Source: Micractinium sp. NFX-FRZ (taxonomy: Eukaryota > Chlorophyta > Trebouxiophyceae > Chlorellales > Chlorellaceae). From it: a DNA stretch of 64,000 nucleotides. Positions 53,901 through 64,000 of this stretch are shown here, in pieces. The stretch lies in contig JAPTJF010000059.1 of assembly GCA_029339195.1 (NCBI GenBank), positions 124,001 through 188,000 of the forward strand. Direction: 5' to 3'. How positions within the stretch are numbered: position 1 is the first letter of the stretch; each line of letters begins with the position of its first letter. The notes under the pieces were generated by a model, which saw only the letters and a program-made list of their open reading frames with translations, was not told where the DNA came from and made no database searches. The position numbers and the translations under genes were made by a program.

Positions 53901-56803
53901 AGTGGGTGGGGGGGAGGGCAGCGGGCACCGGGGACGGCGCCTCGGTTGTTGCTGATGAGCGACAGGTGTCACCTCTATGTCCCCAACCCCGCTTGCACCC
54001 CCGTGTCACATGCCCCTCCCCCCCGCTCATGCCCAACTTAAACCCAGAGCTCAACCTCCCTGCTCCTTTCCCTCCACGCACCAACAACAACACCCTCCGC
54101 ACACACCCACACAACAACAAGCACCCCCCACCCACACACACCATCCCCCCCCCCCTCCCGCAGGGTGTTCCTGGTGCCCAAGAGTGCCTGCGACTTTGTG
54201 GGCACCGCTTTCGTGGGGTGCGACGGCCCCCAGAACTGCCGCTCCTGGATCAACCACGGCTTCTGGGAGAGGTGCGCCCCGTGCTTCTATGAAAGTGGAA
54301 TGTGGGGCTGTAAACGCCCACCCTGGCCCACCCTGCTCGGCTGTCATCCCCACCCCCACCCCCACCCCCAACGCCAAGCAATGCAACTGGTGAAGCAGTC
54401 ACACAGCTGGCAGTCACGAGCTGGCAGTTCACGGCAGATGTTGTGACCGACTGAGCCCCATCACACCTCACTGCTCCCTCCATCACACCTCATTTCTCCC
54501 GCCCATCACACCTCACTGCTCCCTCCATCACACCTCGATTCTCCCCCCCCCATCACCCGGTGCAGCGAGCAGGCCATCAGCCACGAGGTGGGGCACAACC
54601 TGTTCCTGGGCCACTCCGGCTCCGTCAACACGGCGGGGGCATACGTGGATTGTGAGGGGGCGGGGTGCTGGTGCGCTGCGCTGGCCTGCGTACGGGGCGT
54701 GCTGCTGCGTACGTCTGTGGGGGGTGGGGGCGCGGCAGCGGTGAGTCGGGAGTGCGCGGAGCGGGTACCTGCTGTGTGTGTGTGTGTGCACGCAGGCAGG
54801 CAGTGCGAGGGGGATTTGGAAAGAGGGGGAGGGGGGCGCGACCGGGGGCAGGCGGCTGGCCGAAGGTGCCGTTGTGAGGAGCTGCACGTGTGGCGCACCC
54901 GGAGTAGGGCCCTGCCTGCGCCCGCTGTTGGAGTGCCACTGCCTGGCCCATGCCCCTCCCCTCCCCAAGCTGACCTCGCCCCCCCAACCTGCTCTGCCCT
55001 GCTGCGCCCCGCTCTGTGCAGACGCCGATGACACCAGCATGGTGAGGCGCAGCTGTGCTTCGTGCTGACGTGTCAGCAGAGCGCTGATCGGCACTCTGCT
55101 GGCCTGTGCAAGAATGGGTGATTGCCTGCCTGCCTGCCTGCGTGGCTTGGCTGGCTGGCTGGCATGGCTGCCAGCAGTGCTGTGTGGTGGGCTCCCTCGA
55201 GCCATGCTGCCCCTGATACCCTCCCCCACCCCACCCCACCCCCTGGAACATGGCATGCCCCCCGCAGATGGGCTTCTGCTGCGCCAACCGCTGCCCCAAC
55301 GCGCCGCTGGCCTGGCAGCTGGGCTGGACCTCCCACGTCCTGCTCAACGCCACCAACCTGGCGCCCGGCCAGACCTACAACCTCACCCTGGCCTCCCCAG
55401 CCCTCTACTACCGCTCCGGCGTGCTCATCCGGCCCACATGGGTGGTTGGCGGAGCGGAGCCTATCTATGTGTCCTTCCGCACCAGGCACAACGGGGATAC
55501 GCAGATGGCGGAGGCGGCGGCCAACAAGGTGGGCCCACCAACCCTCCCGCCCCTGCCCTTGCATGCATACTCCCCTTTTTGATCCATGCAGCTGTAGTCA
55601 AACACATGCCCTGCGACTGCTGCTCAGGCATGGGCGCCGGCCGCCTCACCGGGCAGGTAGCAGCCTGCAGTAGCGGCCTGCGGGTAGCGGCCTGCTACCA
55701 GCCCGGTGAGGCGGCCGGCGCGCATGCCTGCTGAGCGGACCACCCTCCGCCCCTCCGGCCTCTCCACCCCTCTGTGCACGCACACACGCGCGCCAGCCGG
55801 CCACCGATGGGGCGATGCTTGGCAGGGCAGCCTCAGCAGGTGCACGCCGTGCCCCAATCGCGTGCTGCGCCTCGCCTGTGACAGCCCCATGCACTCCATG
55901 CACCCTGCATTGCTGCGCCCCGCCCCTCCCTCCACCTTCACAGGTTCATGTGTACACGTCGTCCATCGCCAACGCGCTCGACCCACAGATCACCGTGCTG
56001 TGGAAGAGCCTGGGAGGTGGGCCCCCCGCCCTGCTGGCACGTGCTACAGTTGGTTGCCCGGATGCGGCCGGTGGGCGGAGTGCCGGCCGCTGAGTGGTGT
56101 TCTTCATGCCCACAGTGCCCCGGCACAACACTTGGGATGGCCTAGCCTCACCTCACGGGCCCGCCGCTCCAGCCGGCCCACCCGCCCGCTCACCCCGCGT
56201 GCTTGCCCCCGCCACCCCGCCATCTTACCCCCGCCTTGCCTTGCCCTGCCTTGCTGCCCGGCCCCCCTGCAGTCAACCAGGCGTACGGGGTGACCGTGCC
56301 GACGGGCATCACCATTCGCCGCTTTGCCAGCAACAACCCGGCGCTGGCGGTGGTCACCATCTGCCGGCGTGGCGGTGCAGAGACCCAGGCCAGCTGCCTG
56401 GCGGGGAGGGACAACAACTGCGACGGCAGGGCAGGTGGGGCGGGCAGGCAGGCAGCAGCTGGGGTGCAGAGGTGCATACAAGGTGTACGCTGCCAGGCGG
56501 TGTCGAGCAGCAGCCTGCGGTGGCAGGGCGCGCTGTGGGCTGCCGTGCTGGTTGGAGCCTGCCCCAGCTGGTTGTGTGTGATGCGCGGTACGTGAGGGTG
56601 GGTGCTGTGGCAGAAGCAAGCAAGGGGGCAAGGGGGCATGCAGGTCCAGCCTGGCAGCCTTCTGATGGGAGCCAGGGTGTGCCCAGGTGGCATTGCTCGT
56701 GACCACAGCATGCCTGCCCCCCGCCTGCCCCCCTGCCTGTGCAGGCTCCGACGACCCCCAGTGTGCCACCTGGCTGGTCAAGAGGGTCAAGCGCATGCGG
56801 TGA
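50913..56803 (+). CDS. Peptidase M11 (gametolysin-type) metallopeptidase, copy 1
   Basis: Secreted zinc protease of the gametolysin family, which in volvocine algae digests cell-wall or matrix glycoproteins. Fourteen exons (50913-51054, 51203-51260, 51506-51804, 52196-52366, 52692-52805, 53268-53367, 53785-53901, 54164-54271, 54566-54651, 55022-55041, 55268-55528, 55944-56016, 56273-56434, 56745-56803) give 589 residues. A signal peptide (HVVAAAAALAVMVALCTTP) and a propeptide-like region precede the catalytic part. The zinc site is HEVGHNLFLGH (376-386): the HExxH form rather than the QExxH of Chlamydomonas gametolysin, and with Phe where metzincins usually have Gly. The Met-turn is at Met405/406, followed by GFCCANRCPNAPLAWQLGW, typical of M11. 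Exon 10 is only 20 nt. The C-terminal part has a further Cys-bearing domain. The tandem paralog starts at 59162. Confidence 0.88.
55621..55738. repeat. Long inverted repeat (hairpin) in an M11 intron
   Basis: The arms 55621-55668 and 55687-55738 are reverse complements over about 45 bp with few mismatches (shared core GCGCCGGCCGCCTCACCGGG), separated by about 18 nt. It lies wholly in the intron 55529-55943 of M11 gene 1. It could be a miniature inverted-repeat element or a source of a folded intronic RNA. Confidence 0.85.
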
Positions 56804-59161
56804 GGCACCCAGCGGGCGCTCCTGCCCACAGACGGGCGCACCGGGTGCGGCGCCCACCTGGCGGCCAGCTCAGCTGCAGAGATCCTGAGGTGCTGCCACA
56901 CCGCCGGCTTCTTTCTACTCCTTGCCTTCAAAGGGCGCTAGCCCCACTGCCCCGCCTGTCACCCGAGGGTTCGACACCTCTCTCGCAGCGGCCCTGCCCC
57001 CGCACCCGGCACAGTGCACCCACCACACCCTTTATTGGTCCCGCTTTTGAGACAATCATAACTGCCCTCTTTCGCCGAGCGGGGGTCTGATCATCTCCTC
57101 CGTGACCTCACCCAACAGGTGACCCCCCCAGGCTGATTCTGGAATCAAACTGCCGATCTGGTGTGTTCAACCCACATCATCATTGGGTCTCAAGTGCCCC
57201 CCAACTGAGCCGCCTTGCACCCCCTGAACAGGCCCCCCTCTCTTGCACTGCTCAGCTCTCACCCACCCACCCCCTTGCCTCCATTCCGTCATGCTTGTCA
57301 GGCCTTCATCACCTGCCTGCCCTCCTCAGTACTTCTTTCTCTCCTTCCCTCTCCACATGCCTCGCCTGCCAGCCCACATCGGCAGCCGCCCACCTCGCAT
57401 ATCCGCCCGCTCTGTCACAGTGCCCCGACCTGCCCGCGCGTCATGACCTGGCTGATCAGCACGTGCACCCTTGTCCTTCCTCACGTGTCCGTCCTATCAC
57501 TTCCACTATCCCTCCCCGCGTTCCCTCACTTCCACTGCTCTCCCCCCGTCACTGTGCCCTGCCTTCCTTACACCGCTGCTACCGACCCTGAAGCACTGAC
57601 CGCCCTCCCCCTTGTCTTCCCTCCCACGCACCGCTCCCTCGGTGCCAGCACTGCTGTCCTTGCACCTGCCGCGGCCAGATGCCCCCCACCTCCCTGTGCA
57701 GCTGCCCTGCCCTGCGCCGCGCAGCCACGCCAAGCACACTCTCAACAGCTGGCCCCCAAATCAACACTCCCTCCCCGGAATGCCTGCCTCACCACCCGAG
57801 TTCTTTTTCCAGAGGCCCTTTGTTTATGCCTGTCCCACCTCACCTTACCAACCACTCAGCCTGGAGGGTGTCGCTTGGGCCAATTCAGCCCACCTCCCAG
57901 CCCACCCCCCTGCCTAGGCGTCCCCTCAACTGCCCTGAAAGTATTTTTCCCGCTCACCTGATGAGTGACCGCCCTCGCCGTCCTCCGACTCGCTGCAATC
58001 TCCTCCCCTCTCCATGCACACGCACGTGCCACATGTTGTACAGCCTGCCGTGCCCATATTTTCCTGCCCTGCACAGCCCTGCGCCGCTTGCAGCCCTTTT
58101 TTCCAGGCGCCTTGCCCCACCGGCGCGGAGTACTGCACGCACCGTGTGAAGAGTCCGCTTGCCTGGGAGCCAAACACAGCGCCGGGCCGCACACTGTTAA
58201 AGAGTGCATACCAGTCATGAGGAGACAGCCAGTGCCAGTGCCAGTGCCAGTGCCTGCCTGCCTGCCTGCCTGCCGGCCTGCCGGGATCCCAGCAAAGGGC
58301 GGCGCCAACCTGCAGGGCGGCGGGCGAGGATTGCACCTGCTGGTTTGGGTGGGACCGTCAGCTCACCCGTCTTCCTGTGCACTACCGCACTACAGTAGAA
58401 TGTGCAATGGAGGGCGGCTGGCGGGGGCGCGGCTCATGCTTGCAGGCCGCTGCGTGAACCCCCAAGCCACGAGAGTCATGTGCAGAGGGGCGGGCTTGCA
58501 GCGCAGCCAGCTGGGGGCAGGCCAGTGACTGGCCAAGCAGACTTGGGTGAGCAGCTGCTTGCTGCATGCCCCGGTGCGGCCAGCCTCCTTCCAGCTCAGC
58601 CTGAAGCTTGCTGGTACCAGGCAGCCACTGGGTGGCCCCTCCCCGCCAGCTGTGCGCACAGCCTAGCAGCATCGTGGACCACTGAAGAGGCACCTACACG
58701 ACCCTGGCAGCACCAAGTGCCGCCGCACAGGGAGGATATTGGAGCAGGAGGGGGCCGCCTTGCATGCATTTCTGACAGAATCCCCTGCCGGCAGTGAGAG
58801 GTGCCGCCGCAGCTTCCGCCCCAGCTTCCCTCCAATCCCCCTTGCACACCGCTCCGGCCCGTGCATCCTGGCGGGAGATCTAAATGCGCTAAAGCTCTAG
58901 TGGCGCATTGCCAATTGAGGCATGCCAGTGGGTGGCGGCCTGGAAGGACGCCGATCTCGGGCGTCCGGGGCACGTAGGGCACGTCACCTCCACTGCTCGT
59001 GCCCCATCTACGCGCTCCTCTACTCTCCTGTACACGTTCTCTCCCTTGCAAGCCAGCAGGGAATTGAGTATCACCGCCCTGGGCCAGTCAGGCAGTCCCC
59101 TGTGCCTCCCCGTTGGCTACCCCTCCTCCTGGCTTCCCTGCGACAGCGCAAGTCACTTCCC
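56804..59161. other. Intergenic region between the two M11 genes
   Basis: No gene supported in 2.36 kb. From about 57200 to 58000 the plus strand is strongly C/T-rich and holds long open frames that are Pro/Ser/Leu low-complexity and not credible genes. A tRNA-like minus-strand segment is at 57109-57205. A CTGC-rich run (CCTG repeated) is at about 58225-58275. The right end is the upstream region of M11 gene 2. Confidence 0.45.
57109..57205 (-). other. tRNA-like segment with A- and B-box matches, possible SINE head
   Basis: On the minus strand a GGCTCAGTTGG string (A-box like) is followed about 50 nt later by AGTTTGATTCCAG (B-box like, one base off the GTTCGATTCC consensus). A proper cloverleaf could not be drawn: the acceptor and T stems do not pair well. 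A degenerate tRNA gene or tRNA-derived SINE fragment is the best guess. Confidence 0.3.
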
Positions 59162-62100
59162 ATGGTTCGCAGCAGTCTAGCGGCCCTCGCAGTTGCCCTG
59201 GTGGCTCTGTGCGCTGTGGCAGCACCCGCGGCTGCAGCCCGCAGGCTGCAGCAGACGCCTGGCACCTACATCGTGGGCAAGAACGTCACCCTTACTGGTG
59301 AGACCGGTTCGGAGTGACCGCTGGCGGTCGGGGTGGGGTCAGCTTCCCCCTTCTGGCTCCTCCCTCCCACTCCGGTCCACTCGGCCGACCCTCCCCTCCC
59401 TCCCGCTTGCAGGCCAAGCAATCGTGATCAGCGCGGATCTGCTGTTCAGGAGGAGCGACAAGTGAGAGCGGAAGGGTTTGGGGGGAAGGGGCCGAGAGAG
59501 CAGCTTGGCGGCCGGCGGCGGTGTGCCGTGCGCAGCTTCCGCCGTGCATGCACAGCTGCTGCGCCAGCTCCGCCGCCCCGCTCAGGCCCCGCCCGCCCAC
59601 CCCACCATCCCCTCTCCGCCCCAACAACCATGCACACTGCTGTTGCTGCACACTGCTGTTGCTGCGCACTGCGCCCTCTGCCTCGCGCCAATTGCGCGCC
59701 GCTCTGCCTGCTCATGCCATCACCCGCCCCGCCACGGCCCCCTGCCAGACTGACCGGCCGGCAACCGACCACCAGCGCTCCTCCTGCCGCCTCACCTCAT
59801 TACCACCTTCCCTCCACACCTTCTCACCCCGCCTCGGCGTATCCAGCTGCTTACGCACCTCCCCGTACCCCTTCCCCCCCTGCCGCCGCCCCCAGTCACA
59901 ACGCAACCCGTCTCGCCCCGCCCCCCCGTGCCCCCCATGTGCAGGATGCTGATCCTGCGCTGGAAGTCGCGCAACCTGCATGTGCGGGGCGTGTCCCGCC
60001 AGGCCATCGACGAACTGCAGTCGGGCCAGCTCATCACGGTCACAGGGGAGGTGCTGGAGGTGAGCTAAATGCCTGCCCGCCTGGCTCGCTTGCTTTGATT
60101 GTGAGGTGGATTGCTGGGGAGAGGCGAGGCGGGTACCCCGTCGGCCCAGCTCCCCTTTGCTTCCTGCCGAGCGGGTGCTGGTGAGCGGGCCAGTACTGGA
60201 CAGCCACTGCCTGTGCTGACACCCCCTGAATTCCTGCATGCTGTGCCTTTGATGGCTGGTCAGCTGACTTTGGCTGCCTGCTGCCCCTGGCGATGCTTCA
60301 CATTCACACGCCACAGCTGTGCTCCACTCAGCCACCCTCACCCTCCTCACCATTACATCCATCCTGCCCCCCCTCCCCCACCCCCGTCCCCCCATGTGTA
60401 TGACAAACACCCGCAGGTGAGCGATGAAGAGGTCGAGCTGCCTGTTGACGATGGGCTGGGGGATGATCCCTCCAACAGCACCTCCAACGGCAGCAACGGC
60501 AATGGGCAGGGCAACGCGTTCGGCAACGGCAACGGCAACGGCGGGAAGGGGAGTGGAGGGGTGATGAGGGGGCTGCGCGTTAAGTCGATGCGGGCGCACA
60601 AGATCAGCAAGCGGAACAACAAGAAGAAGGGGCCCGAGGAGGTCACCGTGGGTGCGTGGCGGGTGTGGGGTGGAGGGGATGGGTGGGTGGGTGGGTGGGG
60701 AGCAGGGGCTGGGCAGGTGCCGGAGGGGCAGCGCGGAGTGCATGCAGCAGAAGGCCAGCCAGCGAGGCAGGGGCAGAGAGGTGTGGTGCTGGCAGGTGCG
60801 CGCAAGCACCCAGCAAAGGGGGCCTGGGGCTGCTGCCGCTCGCTTCGCTTGCACCCGCCCTGCCCGACCCCACCGCCAGCCATACTCGTATCATGCCATC
60901 CTGAAATTACGCCGCTTGTCCCGCCGTGTCCCGCCCTGTCCCGCCCTCTGTGTGAACCGTTCACCCACCCACGTGCCGCCACTGCCCAATAGCGCCCTGC
61001 CCTCAAGAGCCGCTGCTCTCCCATCTCTCCTCCTCTGTCCTCGCTCCTCCTCACCTCTGCCCACCTCCCCCCGGCAACCCCCACCCCCCCTGCAGCCCCC
61101 TTCACCCCCGACAACGACGACCTGCCCACCGTGCCTTACCCGCCGGAGCTGCAGCGCAGCCGCCGCCGCCTGCAGGCCATCCGCTTCGCTTCCGTCCCCA
61201 TGGCCGCATGGACCACGCTGCCCAGCATCAACCCGGAGCTCAGCGTGCTGGTGGTGCCCAGTGGGTGGGGCAGGGTGCAGTGGGGTGTTGCATTGGCCGC
61301 TGTAGTGTTGCATTGCTCCCCCCAAGCCCAGCGTGCTGGGCGTGCCCAATGAGCGCCGGGCTGCGTCCGTACCCCGTACTCCCGGTCATTGGCATACGTG
61401 CTGGGGCTCTGCCTTGTATGGCCCTGTGGTTGACCTGAGCCAGAGCTCAGCGTGCTTGCCGTGCACAGGGACTGGCCAGGCAACTGCATGTTGTGTGCGT
61501 GGCGGGTCGAGGGTGTGGCAGGTTGAGGGGCAGGCACTTCTGCGGCCCGGTTGGTCAATGCCCAACCAGTGTAGCCAGCGCAGTGGGGAGGGGGTGGGGT
61601 GCGAGTAGTGGAGGTGGCCAGCCAGGTCGGGCACCGGTTCCCACTGCTGACAGCGCCCCCCTCCGCTCACCGCCGCCCTCCCCTGCCCTCTTGATCCCCC
61701 ACCCTTCACCCCCTGCAGTTGCGGGCGTGGTGCCCGGCAGCTCCCCCGCAGCCGCCTGCCCCAACACCACCCTGCCCGCCATCGGGCGCAACCCGCTGCG
61801 CGCCACCATGTTCCAGGAGGTGAATGCCAGGGGCCCAACCGTCGGGTCCACCTACGCCGACTGCTCCTTCAACCGCACGCTGGTGCGGGAGCCGACCTCC
61901 CAGGTGGCGGGCCAGGTCAACCTCCCCTGCTCCGGCACCTAGTGAGTTGCTTGGCTGGCAGCACACTTGATGCTGCACAGGGGGAAGGGTCAGATGTGTG
62001 GTAGTACACCCTGCTGCTGCTGCCCGACCCTCATGCGCCTGCATCCCTCCCGCTCAGCTCCGCTCCGCTCCCCCTACCACCTCTGCCCTCCTGTCCCCAT

Positions 62101-64000
62101 GCCTACACCATCAGTCTAGTAGCCACACTTCATTGGCAGAGCACGCAGGCGGATGCATGCTCCCACGCACGCTGACAGGCAGGCATGTGTGGCCCCCACC
62201 GCTGCAGCGATGGCGTGGCCTGGAGCATGGGCAAGTGCGACTTTGAGGACCTCGACGGGTATGCAAACGCCGCTGACGCGGTGCTGCGTGCGCGCGGCGT
62301 CGACCTCGACGCGTTCAAGCACAAGTGAGTGGGTGGGGCGGGGCGGGGCGGCGGAAGGGCCTGGTGCCTGCGGGGTTGGGATGCCTCACCAGGCATGGAC
62401 AGTTGCATCATGGCTGGCACTGACTCGGGGTCTGCGCTGCACGCACCACAAGCGGGCGACCAAGGGAGGGTGCATGCGATTCGGGCGGTGGCTCCCGCCT
62501 GCATGCTGCAACCGTCCCGCGCGCTCACCTCGCCCCTCCGCCCCTGCCCGCCCACCTCGCCCTCCCCCCTGCCCCCCCCGCCTGTCGGGCAGGGTGTACC
62601 TGGTGCCCCCCGGCGCCTGCGCCTTTGTGGGCCTGGCCTACGTGGGGTGCGACCACACGTTCCCCTGCCGCGCCTGGATGGGCGGCAGCTTTTGGCGCTC
62701 CGCCCAGGGCATTGCCCACGAGCTGGGGCACAACCTGTTTCTGGGGCACGCCGGCGGCTTCCTGCCCAACGGCGACTACGACGAGTGAGGGGGGGGGGGG
62801 GGATGGGGAGCACTTGTTTTTGTGGGGATGGGGAGCAGGATGGGTACAGGCTTGCACGGATGGGAGCGCTGACGAGCGACAGAAGGTGGTGATGAGCGTG
62901 TGCTTTCAGCCCAGAAGTTTGCGCCTTCCTTCCTTCCTTCCTGTCACACCATGTGCGTCCCAGCAGAGATGCCGGTTTGCGCCTGGTTTGCCTGGGAGCG
63001 GGTGTGCATGGGAGGAGGGCCATGCTCGTGCATCCCTTGAAACAGCGTGCCACCCAGGCGCTGCTCCCGATCCTCGCCGCCGACCCACCCCTGCCCCTCC
63101 CCTGCTCACCACCGCCCTGCTGCCGCAGGTATCTGGACGACTCATGCCAGGTGCGCACCCGGCTGGCTGCCCCCTGTGACCTCGTGCTGGCTGGGAGCAA
63201 CCGTATCAGGCACCCAATGTCGCGGCAGGAAACCGGGGCGAGGGAGTGTGGGAAGTTCCCACTCTGACACAGCTCAGGGATGCCGCCATTCAACCCGCCC
63301 TCTGCCAACCCTCCCTTGCCCACCCTCCCCACGCCGTGGCGCAGATGGGCTACTGCTGCAGCGACCGCTGCCCCAACGCCCCCCACGCCTGGCAGCTGGG
63401 CTGGCGCTCGACGCTGCAGCTCAACGGCACCAACCTGCTGGCGGGGCAGACCTTCAACTTCAGCCTGGGGTCACAGAACTTCCACGACAGGGTGAGGGGG
63501 CAGGGGGGTGCGGCCGCTCATGCTGGGGGCATGCTGGGGGCATGCTGGGGGTGGGGGTGGCGGTGTGCTGGGCGGGAGGTGCGGTGCAGTTGAGAGGCGG
63601 TTTCAGGACTTACACACAAGAGGGTGGGTGTCTTGTGGGCACATGCCGCGGCCATGGCATGTCTTCCATGTTTCAGGATCTAAGTGAGAGGGTGGTGTCT
63701 TGTGGGCCATGGCATGTCTTCCATGTTTGCTCCCCTCGGGGTGCCAGGGGGACTCCCCCTCCCCCTCCCCCAACACCCATGACAAGGCACGGTGCTGGGG
63801 GCTGTCAGCTGGCTGGCTAGGGAGGTCCGGGTGGGTGCGTTGCTTGCTGGACCGGCTCACAAGCATGCCTTTGATGACACCCCTGCCACCCTTGCCACCC
63901 ACCCTGCCACCCGCCCTGCCACCCGCCCTGCAGTCGGTGGTGCGCATAGCCCCCACCTGGGCCGCCGGCGTCGACCCCCTCCACATCTCCTTCCGCCTGC
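59162..64000 (+). CDS. Peptidase M11 (gametolysin-type) metallopeptidase, copy 2 (3' truncated by window)
   Basis: Tandem paralog of the gene at 50913. The ATG at 59162 starts a signal peptide (SSLAALAVALVALCAVAAPA). Exons: 59162-59297, 59413-59461, 59945-60059, 60417-60651, 61096-61260, 61719-61941, 62208-62324, 62593-62784, 63129-63150, 63345-63491, and 63934 past the window end; the first ten make 467 codons in frame. The zinc site is HELGHNLFLGH (389-399), again HExxH with Phe in place of Gly. The Met-turn is Met419 in MGYCCSDRCPNAPHAWQLGW. The propeptide region has an Asn/Gly/Ser run (about 60470-60550). Most intron positions match copy 1, but the intron between copy-1 exons 8 and 9 is absent. 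A 22-nt microexon (63129-63150) corresponds to the 20-nt exon of copy 1. Confidence 0.88.
63601..63725 (+). repeat. Imperfect 55-70 bp tandem duplication in the last visible M11 intron
   Basis: Two units, each starting TTTCAGGA and ending GCCATGGCATGTCTTCCATG (63601-63670 and 63671-63725). The second lacks about 15 bases. Both start with an acceptor-like TTTCAG. Confidence 0.85.

Noticed and set aside
57215..57961. Plus-strand open frame of 248 codons between the M11 genes
   Set aside because: The sequence is a long C/T-rich tract, so any frame is Pro/Ser/Leu-rich and open. No domain and no splice or signal features.

Overview
The window is nuclear DNA of a GC-rich unicellular green alga, most likely a Chlorella-type trebouxiophyte. 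This is inferred from four things: dense short GT-AG introns with GTGAGT/GTGGGT donors in every gene; a chloroplast ferredoxin; an OPR-RAP organelle RNA-binding protein; and peptidase M11 (gametolysin-type) wall proteases next to a hydroxyproline-rich wall protein. TGTAA, the green-algal poly(A) signal, lies 50 to 400 nt after several stop codons. There is no operon structure, rRNA, CRISPR array or convincing intact tRNA gene.

Eleven genes are supported. Minus strand, from the left: plastid 2Fe-2S ferredoxin (1398-2298); DOMON plus cytochrome b561 membrane protein (3515-7647); BASS/SLC10-type transporter (8494-11773); secreted proline-rich protein with seven propeller-type repeats (13044-18600); OPR/RAP protein (19200-25779). 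A 463-bp divergent intergenic region separates the last from a plus-strand mitochondrial carrier (26243-29547). A minus-strand GATA-finger protein (30613-34319) is divergent from an MFS transporter (35640-41051). Then, on the plus strand, come an organellar TypA/BipA GTPase (41593-49391) and two tandem M11 metallopeptidases (50913-56803, and 59162 to the window end, truncated). For ferredoxin, carrier, MFS, TypA and the first M11 gene every splice junction was placed by hand. Exon lengths sum to exact codon multiples, giving proteins of 130, 365, 709, 668 and 589 residues.

The genes do not form one pathway. Themes are organelle function (ferredoxin, OPR/RAP, carrier, TypA), membrane transport (BASS, MFS, b561) and the cell wall or extracellular matrix (proline-rich propeller protein, M11 pair).

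The most unusual signal is in the introns. Many introns hold diverged, partial copies ('echoes') of the edge of the neighbouring exon together with its splice site. Examples are an 82-bp array in the carrier, at least seven cases in TypA (one keeps frame and could act as an alternative acceptor), several in the MFS gene, one in the OPR gene, and one at the same intron in both M11 paralogs. Other points of note: strand-polarised CTGTG pentamer arrays in introns, GC-AG introns, conserved 20/22-nt microexons, a 45-bp-stem intronic hairpin and retroposon 3' tails.
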